A DNA stretch of 64,000 nt from Helichrysum umbraculigerum (taxonomy: Eukaryota; Streptophyta; Magnoliopsida; Asterales; Asteraceae), in contig CATIUR010000001.1 in the NCBI GenBank assembly GCA_949592205.1, forward strand, positions 214,774,250-214,838,249, written 5' to 3'. The stretch's first letter is position 1, and every line of letters begins with the position of its first letter. Positions 25,560 through 35,779 of this stretch are shown here, piece by piece. Position numbers and translations under genes: made by a program. The notes under the pieces were generated by a model, which made no database searches, was not told where the DNA came from, and saw only the letters and a program-made list of their open reading frames with translations.

Positions 25560-25945
25560 TTTTTTTTTTTCGCAGCTCTATTTTGTGACTGATCGCATGC
25601 CACACTTCCAGCTAGTTTGTGGTCCTTTCGGGACTGATTTGCTTGTATATTTGCAGCCCTTTCGGGCCCAATTTGCTGCACGATTCGGGCCTGATTTGCA
25701 GGCATTATCTGAATCCCTTTCAGGTCTGATTTGTACAGTTTGGGTATAATTTGCAGCCACCCATCGAGCCTGCTTGCATCCTTTTTTTTATCATGATGGC
25801 AGCCCCATTTGGACCTTGTGTTGCAGCTTGTTTTGGGTCTGCTTCGGTACCCATTCACGACCAATTTGTTACCTGTTTCGGGTCTGATTTGCAGGCATCG
25901 GACGATTACAGATCCATTTGTAGCCACCTTTCAGGGCCTGCTTAC
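25560..25945. repeat. Degenerate short tandem repeats inside the LARD element
   Basis: Repeated phrases of the form cgggcctgatttgcag or tttcgggtctgatttgcag recur every 30-50 bases with much variation. The overlapping open frames on both strands follow from this repetition and have no recognised content. Confidence 0.6.
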
Positions 25946-27831
25946 AGCAACACTCGAGCCTCCCAACTGCCTTGTTGCTGCCCGATCCTTACGCATCTGC
26001 CAAATTCGGTCTGTAAGTTTCTTTCTCTTTTATCCGACTAACACAAACTACTATCTGTAAGTTTGTAATTTTGGATTCAAGTTCATGTGTTTAAAGATTT
26101 GGATCAGCATCAACTTATTTTCATACTACTCTTACAAAATATGCCTAGCTTGTCACTTGCACAAAAAGAAAAAGGAGTTTAATTAGCAATGATATAAAAA
26201 CTATAGGTTTATGAAGAGTGTTATAATACAACACATTTACTAAAATCTTGTCACTGATCCGAAATTTTGCCATAAATTCTTAAGTGTGAAACAAATATTT
26301 AAATTATAAGCCTTAAACCTATGTTGGCAATTACCATCAAAGTTTATGGTCTGTGACTTGTGGATCCATTTCTTTTCTTTATTGTTATTAAATTGTAATA
26401 GGCATGATCAGATTTATCATGTATCTCATGATAGTATTTACACATCATCATGTATATGGTGCAAGTGCTCATGGCATGAGTACAACCTACTATGGTTTGA
26501 GCAGCTCAAGAACGAAATCATTTCATACTTCATGCTGCTAAGTTGCTATTTAGTTAAATCACATAGAATAAAATTGCTTTTATCATTATAACACCAACTG
26601 CTCATGGCTTTACTGAACTTCAATCACCAAAATGGTTTGCCAAAGAAAATTCAAAAAGAATATGTACAGGTATCTACAGCATGGGTACGACCTAAATCAC
26701 TTATTTTATTGTCATTTGAATACAACAAGCTAGCAAAATAGCTTTTTCTACTGATGACTTTTTGTCTCTGTCCTTCATTATATATCCTTTTCGAGAAAAA
26801 CATATGGCATATAGGAACAAATGATATGAAAAAGGAAAGATCCTAGACCTTCAGAGAAGCTTCTCGGCGACTAATCTCAAGCATGGACCTGCTACATGCG
26901 TCTAGTCACTACTGCACGCTGATCTAGCGAGCCCTCTGCTGAGCTATCGGCTGCATTCGGTTTGTAAGTACTTCTGCTTCAGTAAAACAAATAAGGCACA
27001 TGTATGATTTGTACCAAAAATCTTGGTTTCAACATCTTTTCTTTACAAAGCTTACATTTCAAAAGTAAATAACTCAAACTTTTGAGTTTATACGACTTTG
27101 AAAAAGCACAGAGTTACAATGAATTGCAATCATTAATTTTGCTTTTATCACAAGCAAATATAACAGTGGGCATATATAACACATGTATTTCATGATGACA
27201 TTTTCATAATTCCAATGGTACAATCACCACCTTATACAAAATGTGCTACTGTCATTTTACATGACTTTTTGTAAATAAATCTTTTGCTCACTTTTTGTAT
27301 GTTGCACTCGACTAATTCCTTTTTCTTTTATAAAAGAAAAATGGCAAAAGACATGTAGGCATATGTACCACCTTACACATTTCACGATAACGCATTCATC
27401 TTGTGTTACTGATTCAGCCAGTTTAACCTGTTAACAAAATTTGTGCTTATGTGTACAAGCAAAGCAAAATCTGCTATTGCCCGTAAGGCACACTAGGAAC
27501 CCAAGGAATTAAAAACTATCTTTCCATGTTGTGCAATACTTTGTTGTGGGATTACTATGTTGTTCTTAGCAGGAAAGGAGCACAGATGAGCATTACAACA
27601 TATGCAGCCTACATGTTTTATGAAAACACCTCCGCTCATTATCTTGAGTTCAACACCGCTAACAGTTTAGCAATATTGAACTGGGGGAACAGGATACAAT
27701 ATTGGCCTCGATAGGTTCTTTCACAGTCATCATTCTTTTGAGCCGGTTTAAAACCTCTCACGTCATAAATTGCCTCAACCCAAATAGCATGAAGGCCAAT
27801 AAACGAGCGTATTCCCTTGTCAAGTGGACAA

Positions 27832-28132
27832 CCTCGTAGCGGGTGCCACCTACGTTAGTGGTGGTCCCCCCGGGGAGCCGACAATGCTTTTCACCCTGCC
27901 CAATAGAATGGCGCATGCCTATCGTTCTAAGGACCCTGTCCCCTGTCCGGACAGCCTCGTAGCGGGTGCCACCTACGTTAGTGGTGGCCCCCCCCGGGGA
28001 GCCGACAATGCTTTTCACCCTGCCCAATAGAATGGCGCATGCCCATCGTTCTAAGGACCCTGTCCCTTGTCCGGACAGCCTCGTAGCGGGTGCCACCTAC
28101 GTTAGTGGTGGTCTCCCCGGTGGCCGACAAGG
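27832..28132. repeat. Tandem repeat, about 123-bp unit, 2.5 copies
   Basis: The unit starting cctcgtagcgggtgccacc occurs at 27832, 27955 and 28079, the last copy partial. It is GC-rich against an AT-rich background. Open frames on both strands here are periodic products of the repeat. Confidence 0.88.
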
Positions 28133-28699
28133 GTTTTCATCCCGTGATATCATTGGCCCACGTTGCCTTGTTCGGGCCTGTAGTGCAGTTCTTCCCTGCT
28201 TGATGCTCCTACTTGTCAATGAGAAACCCAGCTATTCCACAAACTAAGACCACACAAAATTAGTAACAGTTTTGATCGATATTATAGATCACGCAATTCC
28301 CTTGATCATAACCTATGTGTTGTTCTGATTGTATCCCGACAAATTGGTTACACAAGAGTAATGGGACGTTTACTCATTATTTTAAGTTCAACACTACTAA
28401 CAGTGTCAGTAATATTGAACTGGGGGAACTATGATACAATATTAATATTAGCTTTGATGGGTCTTTCCCTAGTCATCCTTATTTCAAGTTAGTTTGAAAT
28501 CTCTCATGTCATAGCTTTTCTCAGCCTGTATAGACCCAACTCACCGACCAACGGGCATTGAGAGTTTGCTCAACTATTCAGTGTTGTGTTATTCATCATG
28601 GAGTTTGGTATCATCGAACTTCTCAGATATGCTCTTTATTATTAGGCTTTCCAGCCTCACTTTACAACACTAAGCTTTACATTGAGCTTTACAAACAGG

Positions 28700-29045
28700 G
28701 ATGAGCAATGAGCTTTTGAGTACTACTTATCAACCAGGGTTGAGCTTTTAAGCTCTACTTTTCGGATTGAGCTATTAAGCTCTATTTATCAGATAGGATT
28801 GAGCTTTTAAGCTCTACTTTTCAGATTGAGCTATTAAGCTCTACTTATCAAACAGGATTGAGCTTTGAAGCTCGGCTTTTCAGATTGAGCTATTAAGCTT
28901 TACTTATTACACATGGTCGAGTTATTATGACATGCTTTCAGATTGAGCTCTTAAGCTCTACTTTCGACACGAGCTTTTAAGCTCTGCTCCTCAGACATGG
29001 ATGAGCTATTAAGCTCTGCTTTCCAGGATAAGCTATGCCTTCAGA
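28700..29045. repeat. Tandem repeats built on gagctNttaagctct
   Basis: About ten degenerate units of 35-45 bp containing gagcttttaagctctac or gagctattaagctctac. The core is itself near-palindromic (agcttttaagct), so the block can form local hairpins. Confidence 0.8.
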
Positions 29046-29834
29046 TTAAGCTACCATAAACCTTCAAGAAGGTCATTCAGGTCTATATATGATATCAACA
29101 TAAAAAATGTTACTTGTGAACGACTGATGCAAGCTTGGAGGGGAATGATCACCCCCTCTGCCATTTTGTGTTGATCGCTTTGTTAAAGGTTCAGCTGAAA
29201 AAGTTGTTCACTCCAGAAGACTTGCCATATTTTCCATGTTTATGCAAGTCAAAATGCAAGTCAAAACATGCAAGGTGCTAATATGCACTCATGGCCACCC
29301 CGTTGGCCGGAACTACCCCATGTAGTTCCACGTAGCCCCACTCCCTGCACTTGGCTGACAGATTCACCCGAAATAGCAGACAGGAGTGGCGGTCCTGCCA
29401 TAATGGAAGGTGAATTCTAGCCCTATCCTTGGCAGAGATCCACCTCAACCAGTAGGTTGGCAAAGTGTTGGGTCAGACCAAGGCAGGAATGACACAAGCA
29501 TCCGCCAGTAGGCTTGCTAGCTGGACGTTCCCTGCACCGAAGGCAGCTAGAATTGCCAAGTCATGACTAACCAGACAAGATGAAACCAAACAAACAAGAA
29601 AGACAATAACTGTTTAAAATCAAACTCAATTACTCAAGTTAATAGTGTGCTGCAGCACAACAATTAGTTCAACATGGTTCTTGATAAAATTACCATATTG
29701 AACTGGGCAAGTGATGATATACTATATGTCACCCCAAACAGTATACTATGTCAGTTCTATAGACTGGCCGCTATTGCAATTATGTTGCTAACTACCCTGC
29801 ACTCCTCACCATCCAAACAATGGCGTGCTTATTT

Positions 29835-30062
29835 TGCTAGCAGTTTCATAGTCGCAGGTTCATTGTCAGGACTGACTCTGACCAGACTACCATTTTTTAC
29901 ATGTTTACTTTGCTAGCAGGTAAATAGTCGCAGGTTCATTGTCAGGACTGACTCTGACCAGACTACCATTTTTTACATGTTTACTTTGCTAGCAGGTTCA
30001 TAGTCGCAGGTTCATTGTCAGGACTGACTCTGACCAGACTACCATTTTTTACATGTCTTTAC
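29835..30062. repeat. Tandem repeat, 76-bp unit, three copies
   Basis: Units begin tgctagcag at 29835, 29911 and 29987 and share gtcgcaggttcattgtcagg and actctgaccagactacc. They lie shortly before the polypurine tract of the LARD element. Confidence 0.88.
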
Positions 30063-30308
30063 AAGACATCCATGCTAGGGTCATGCTTACATTATTTACA
30101 TACTGCTAGCATACTCATTATCGCAGGTTCTTTGGCCACATTATCTTATTTTTGCAGATCTTTTGACGTTTCGACATGTCTCCGTGCCATATTTAGCATA
30201 CTATTATGCTTACAGGTTCATCGTCCCTCTTGGCGCAAGTTTTTGGCAACAACATATTTATAGTTCGATAGGACAATTATAAACTTGCCGTACCGAACTA
30301 GGGGGACT

Positions 30309-30641
30309 TGTTCATGTACCATGTACTTGGGCTTCAAGCCCATGGGCTTCCTAAATGGGCTGCCCCCTCCCCTTTATAAAGGGAAACCCTAGCAAATAAA
30401 AAAGGAGGGATTCATTGATGAAATAGGAAGGAGAGGAAGGGCAGCCCCTTCTCTCCATCATCTTCTCCATCAAGATGAGCTTTGCTCATCACCCAAAACC
30501 CATCTTCATAGATGGTATCATACCGATTCTCGCCACCCTTAGTTTCGTTCGATACACTCTAATGGGTCCTTACGCAAGTCGCGGAGAGCATCGAATCGGT
30601 CCAATCCAACCCGCACTCAAGTGTAAAATTATGCTTGATCA
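30309..30641 (+). repeat. Right LTR of the LARD element
   Basis: 333 bp, three differences from the left LTR by eye, all within the first 60 bases. Followed by the GCAGT target duplication. Confidence 0.9.
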
Positions 30642-30773
30642 GCAGTGATTGTGGTTGTGGAGGTGATTCTTCAAAGGAATGTGATTTTTACCCTATTATA
30701 AGAAAGAGAAAAATGATTAATTAGTAGGATCTGATGAGCGTGATAATAAGTAGCATGTCAATAACGAAATATG

Positions 30774-31424
30774 TCATGTAGACACGAATTGAAACTGAAT
30801 CAGGGTAGAAAGTAAAACTACCCAAACATATATATAGTTACATTTCGCCTTTTCTAGTGCCCGTGCCTTTTGGTGATCAATAGGATTGTAAGCACGTGCC
30901 TGTTTCAAGTCATACTCAAACATATGATCTATAGTCCATTGCTGTTGATCATCCTCATCAGATGCTTCTTCTTCTGATAAGTCGTCGTCGTCCTCTATGA
31001 ATGACCAAAAGGAGCTCTTTTTTTCACGACTTGCAACAGGCAATTCACATGTATCTTTCTCAGCAGGAGCATCAACAAATTCCTTCTTTAAAAGAAAAAA
31101 AAAATAGTACTAGTAATAATTAATAAAAAACGTTAAATAGTGACGGAGATAAAAATGTGTTTGTGATCACAACAGATGTAGATATAGGTAGTAAACCATC
31201 ACCTTATCAGGAACGGAGCATTTCTTAACGGTTTTCTCATCAGTGATATTTTCTTCTTCACAACGCACAACAGGCAATTCGCGAGTCTCCTCGTCAGAAT
31301 GGTGAAGGTGGTGATGTGGTCGACTGGTCATGCCTCCTTCTATTTTTTTAGATTTTGGTTTTGATTTCGAACAAGGATATTGAAAAAGCTTTGCTTGCTG
31401 CCGTTGTCGAATGTCGAAGGTCAA
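30774..31424 (-). CDS. Possible small acidic protein, two exons, function unknown
   Basis: On the minus strand an ATG at 31424 opens 74 codons to a GT donor after 31203. An AG acceptor allows reading to resume at 31085 in the same phase and to continue to a stop at 30774, about 177 residues in all. The N-terminal part is basic (KSKPKSKK), then His-rich, then acidic; the second exon has an acidic run (EDDDDLSEEEASDEDD) and a motif DHMFEYDLKQARAYNP. The phrase ELPV followed by an R and a charged run appears once in each exon, suggesting an internal repeat. The final 20 residues are hydrophobic and may be intron read-through. No family recognised. Related non-coding sequence lies at 36880-37010, so this belongs to the local duplication. 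Confidence 0.38.
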
Positions 31425-32389
31425 AACCTTTTCAATATATATAGATGACGAAATTCATCAAGACAATGGGCCACCGGATAAGAAGCTGGGCCTCACTTTT
31501 CAGCCCTTCACTATTTAAATATAAAAGGACATAAGTTGTTACTCTAAAGTATAAATTATATCGGAAAACTTCGAATAATGACCACGTAAAAGTTGAGAAC
31601 TTGTAATGACATATAGTTTCCTTTTTTTATTGACTTATGATATGATTGACTTCATTCATAATTGTACATTGATGTAAGTTTAATTAAGAAAAAAAAAAGT
31701 TAAAAAGTCTTAAAATACATAAAACAAAAAAGTCTTAAAATACATAAAACAAATATATATGTTCACATGTGAATGATTATGTGAACAAATTAGTTCAAAT
31801 GTGTGTTTTAAGACGTAATTTTTAGGCCTTTTAGCTTCTTCTTCTTTTCTCAATCGAATATAAATGAATGTTCACATATAAATGAAGTTAATTACATATA
31901 AACAAATACGTAATCTAGTAGTTATTACGAATTCTCAACTTTTATGTGATTTCCATTTGAACCTCCATACGGTAATATTTATAGAGCGACTTTCCTCCTC
32001 TTCTTTTAAGTATACAGTTCTTCTCAGGTCGGGTGCATTCAATAAATTAAGTATACTGTTTTTCTTTGTTTTTTAGTGATAATTGGTACAGTAGTTTACT
32101 AGTTTGTTTGTTTGTTTTTTGTTATCTGAGATCAAAATCCAGAGTCATAACTTTCACGAATGATAGAATTATTATGTTGTTTCCGATTCCATCTTTTTTC
32201 TTCTTGAGAGATTGAAACTATTTTTATGGACTTAAGTAGTCAATTTAACGAATATTCCCACAAAATTCTGAAGTCTTGCTCTATACTATGAAGTGTTATC
32301 TATTGACTTTGGTAACTTTTTGTTCTTGTACACAAATTATTTGTAAAGAATTTTATTTGTTGATGATACATCATTTATATCAGTTTATT
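31425..32389. other. AT-rich intergenic stretch
   Basis: No gene recognised. There is a short direct repeat (aaagtcttaaaatacataaaac, near 31703-31750). The open frame at 31882-32076 has no motif. Confidence 0.5.
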
Positions 32390-32397
32390 AGCATAAT

Positions 32398-33677
32398 CAG
32401 GGGCGGAACTAGTAGGTCGGCTGGGGTAGCACGTGCTACTGGTCAAAAAAATTCGAGTAGGGTATAAATTTAAAAAATTATATATTTTACTAGAAATGCA
32501 ACTAGTGAGATTCTTTTGTGCTAATAGTGAAGTTCTTTAAGTGCAACTTGTTCCTTGAATAAGTACTAACTAAAGTACTAAAACTATGTGTCTATTTTTA
32601 TTACAAAAAGAATAGCCCAATATATAGACTAATTATATACTCCTATCCTTTAATGACCCTATGTCCCTATACTTAATTAGAAAAGGGCTCACAAATGTAT
32701 TATCACGACATCTTCAACAAAAGGATCATGATATATTGCAAGTGGCTTTTTCATTATAGGAACTAAAGGAGCATTACATGAGTTTAGAAAAACGGGATTT
32801 ATATTAATTTTGAAGAAAGTCTGTTCTTTCTATCAAAAACATGATCTTCCTATGGTGAAAATGACAAGATTTGTATGTTGCTCTAAAAAATCGAATGACC
32901 AAAATCACTAATCAATATCATTTTAAGGATAATATTCTTAACACGGTTTTGAATATGTAAATTCAAGAGTTTGGTGATCGTTAGATGAGGTTAATATTGA
33001 ACTGCTTGAAACCTATAATGGCTTTAAGTCCATGTGATTCATTCTCTAACTTTGACCCATCAAAGTTCGTAAAGCTTAGCGAAATGTATCCAAATGATTT
33101 TAGTATCGATGATTAGTTATTTCTCATGTCTCAAGGTGAGGTTTGTTATTAGATTATGAAGAGTGGTAACAGGTTTGCTAACTTGAATAATATAGCTGAC
33201 CTTGTTCATTTGAAGGTGAAAATGAAAATGCATCTTTCTTTTCGGGTGGTCTATCGCTAGCTGAAATTAGCTTTGGTTTCCGCCGGTAGCAACTGCGACT
33301 ATTGAACGATATTTTTTTAAAATGAATCTTGTGAAGAACATTTGCAGAATAGAATAAGAGATAATTATTTGAATAATGTTTTGATTTAAACTGTAGAGAA
33401 AGAAACACTTAACAATGTTACGACTGAAGTTATAATCAATCGTTTCCATCGTCTAGGTGAACGTCGAGGATAACTATAAGGTGTAATATGTTAGTTTGTT
33501 TCTATTTTACTTTTGAGTTCACAACATTTTCATCATAATAGTACTTTTGGTTGAAATCACACCTTTTGATGTCATATCTTTTGTTAAAATCATACGATCA
33601 TAACTTATTATGTTATATTTAAAATTGTGGAAATAATTTGGTGCTACCCCTGAAGATTCATCCTAGTTCCGCCCCTG
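32398..33677 (+). mobile_element. hAT element with 8-bp target duplication
   Basis: Ends are caggggcggaactag and ctagttccgcccctg, an exact 15-base inverted repeat. AGCATAAT occurs directly on both sides (32390-32397 and 33678-33685). An 8-bp duplication and CAGGGGCGGA ends are typical of plant hAT elements. The interior keeps a decayed piece of transposase, so it is a deletion derivative, not a pure MITE. Confidence 0.92.
32940..33475 (+). pseudogene. hAT transposase fragment (TTF-type/hAT dimerisation region), decayed
   Basis: Conceptual reading, crossing several stops and shifts, shows the C-terminal pattern of plant TTF-type zinc-finger/hAT transposases: FDEVNIELLE near 32970-33010, then FDPSK-like and MYPNDFS near 33060-33100, GNRFANLNN near 33165-33190, and VEKETLNNVTTEVIINRFH near 33395-33450. 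The order matches the family as I recall it. Many stop codons rule out function. The N-terminal zinc-finger half and the catalytic core were not found. Confidence 0.72.
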
Positions 33678-33685
33678 AGCATAAT

Positions 33686-34345
33686 GATGTTAATTGATTA
33701 TGTTTTAGCTAAATTTTTGAACTTTAGGGTTTAATATGTATTGCTTATAAAAGTTCTACTGGGCTTTCTTGCTCACACATAACAAACACACCGGTTTCTG
33801 AAGTCCCTAAGGAGGAGGAGAAAAGGTCAGTTCGGTTATGGAGAGTTGTTTGATTTCACTGTCACTTCAATTTTTGTTTTAAAGACCAAATAAAACCTTC
33901 TTTTTCAGCCGACTTCAAAGGTCCTGTTTTACTGATTGTAAAAAGAGAATGAGATTGTATGGCACCATTATCCTCTAGAAAGCTAATAGTACATTGGCTC
34001 AGCTTGCATGAGAATTGTCTCGATTTCTCCAAGACAAGAGATCAAAATGATCTTAAAGATGGAAGCTGAAATCTCTATTCTTTGGTCGTTTTGTTTTCAT
34101 AGACTTCGCATATGAGCTGTTATCCTATGTCCACAGTTGATGTCATTCTATTGGTAAGATTTGTTTACCAAAATTCAACCAAACTAGATATACATATGAT
34201 AAAGAATACTTGTTATGCTTATTGGCTTGGCTTCTGTTTAACAATGTAATTTAGATGATTTTTCTGTCTACACACCACCTAACTACTCTGTTCTGAAAAC
34301 ATTGTAATGCTAAGCCAACTATATCAGTTAGGCCAATAAAGCAAT
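33686..34345. other. Intergenic stretch, no gene recognised
   Basis: AT-rich. The last 90 bases (from about 34255) match 23935-24025 and belong to the local duplication. Confidence 0.5.
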
Positions 34346-34354
34346 AAAAAAATA

Positions 34355-34675
34355 GAGTAAATTTCAAAGATGGTCCCTGTGGTTTACACCAATTTACGAA
34401 AGTAGTCCCTAAACTTTTTTTTTCATGTTTTCAGTCCAATAAGTTTCATTTGTGCTCGAGAATGGTCCCTCCGTTTAACTTCGTTACTTTTTGCCCGTTA
34501 AGTGTCATCACGTGACTTGCACGCGAGGGTAATTTTGTCATTTCCCCTTTAAACGGAGGGACCATTTTCAAGCACAAATGAAACTTATTGGACTGAAAAC
34601 ATGAAGAAAAAAAAAGTTTAGGGAAAACTTTCGTAAATCGATGTAAACCACAAGGATCATCTTTGAAATTTACTC
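34355..34675. repeat. Foldback MITE, left unit of the composite
   Basis: Starts gagtaaatttcaaagatgg and ends as its near-complement, with arms that run almost to the centre. Open frames on either strand are by-products of the palindrome. Confidence 0.85.
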
Positions 34676-35025
34676 TTTCACCTTTATTCACAAACCCACA
34701 TCTAACTGAACTACCCAACACCAACTATTAAAACTTTCTCTTTCCGTCTACTTTTCCGGCAGCCAATTTTTCCAGCAATTAAATTGATCCGGCGACCACA
34801 CATCAATCACAAACTCACTACATGTCCAAATCTTTGAGTTTACAAACCAATCTGATGCAATTCGAAACTTAAACAATCATCCAAAATTGTCAATTACCCC
34901 CACCTTCTTCCAACACCATCAACAACCAAACCACCGCTACCACTTCTAGTGACCATGCCATCCATCGTCGAAGTAGCTACTCCGTCAAAACGAAATCGGA
35001 ACCAAACCCACTATCGATTAAATCT

Positions 35026-35234
35026 ATGAAGAGTTTTAATAATTTTGTACAAAGACTACCGACTATCAATTTCAATAATATTGTACAAAGACTACCGACT
35101 ATCGATTTCAATAATATTGTCAGCCTAGGGTTTGAAGCTTACAATATCGCCGGAGGGGGGACTCTGCTCAACGATCACGTCTCTAACAACGATGGTGGTG
35201 GGTCAATGGTGAATATCAGTCGGATTCACAGATT

Positions 35235-35282
<48 letters not shown>

Positions 35283-35331
35283 GTATCATTTATATATATA
35301 TATTTGTATCATTTTTTATTCACTTAAATGA
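35026..35331 (+). pseudogene. Gene-like fragment carried inside the composite element
   Basis: An open frame of 101 codons contains two tandem copies of a 12-residue unit (NNxVQRLPTIxF), followed by a Gly-rich part, then runs into an AT microsatellite and stops. The upstream 250 bases are rich in CCA/ACC codon-like words typical of plant coding or 5' leader DNA. It may be a captured piece of a host gene; no parent family recognised. Confidence 0.3.
35239..35280. repeat. (AT)n microsatellite
   Basis: About 21 perfect AT units, followed by an interrupted second run to about 35304. Confidence 0.95.
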
Positions 35332-35450
35332 GATGGGTAGAGTTCAAATGATAGTTCGAGCGAAGAAGGTGATCCTGTTTTGTTGCTAAAATTCTAGGAT
35401 GTGTTACTATGAGGAGGATGATTGATTTTTCATTTTTTTATTTATATAAG

Positions 35451-35770
35451 AGTAAATTTCAAAGATGGTCCTTGTGGTTTACACCGATTTACGAAAGTGG
35501 TCCCTAAACTTTTTTTTCTTCATGTTTTCAGTCCATTAAGTTTCATTTGTGCTTGAAAATGGTCCCTCCGTTTAAAAGGGAAATGACGAAATTACCCTCG
35601 TGTGCAAGTCACGTGATGCCACTTAACGGGCAAAAAGTAACGAAGTTAAACGGAGGGACCATTCTCGAGCACAAATGAAACTTATTGGACCAAAAACGTG
35701 AAAAAAAAAAGTTTAGGGACCACTTTCGTAAATTGGTGTAAACCACAGGGACCATCTTTGGAATTTACTC
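35451..35770. repeat. Foldback MITE, right unit of the composite
   Basis: Same family as 34355-34675, with the same ends and very similar arms; 320 bp. Confidence 0.85.
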
Positions 35771-35779
35771 AAAAAAATA

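Larger units (their letters stand above)
24469..30641 (+). mobile_element. Complete non-autonomous LTR retrotransposon (LARD type)
   Basis: Two 333-bp LTRs (24469-24801 and 30309-30641) begin TGTTCATG and end TTGATCA; I count three differences between them. GCAGT flanks both ends (24464-24468 and 30642-30646). A primer-site-like sequence TGGCGCCATCCGTGGGA follows the left LTR at 24804, and a polypurine tract (ctagggggact) immediately precedes the right LTR. The 5.5 kb interior has no gag or pol frame. It is made of anonymous sequence and several tandem repeat blocks, listed separately. This fits a large retrotransposon derivative moved by another element's proteins. Low LTR divergence means it is young. 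A related locus without the insertion is seen near 36875-36910. Confidence 0.9.
34355..35770. mobile_element. Composite Mutator-like element: two foldback MITEs around about 775 bp
   Basis: Two related foldback units (34355-34675 and 35451-35770) enclose 34676-35450. Neither unit has matching flanks of its own, but the base run AAAAAAATA sits directly outside the left end of the first (34346-34354) and the right end of the second (35771-35779). This fits a single 9-bp duplication around the whole block. The interior has a gene-like segment with a 36-base tandem duplication (35037-35110) and an AT microsatellite. The duplication is low-complexity, so chance agreement cannot be excluded. Confidence 0.6.

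Noticed and set aside
25459..26060. Overlapping open frames of 80-147 codons on both strands
   Set aside because: They come from degenerate tandem repeats in the LARD interior; no domain, no splice context.
27758..28247. Open frames with periodic Gly/Pro content
   Set aside because: Products of the 123-bp tandem repeat.
34446..34724. 92-codon minus-strand open frame
   Set aside because: It runs through the foldback MITE and has no independent support.
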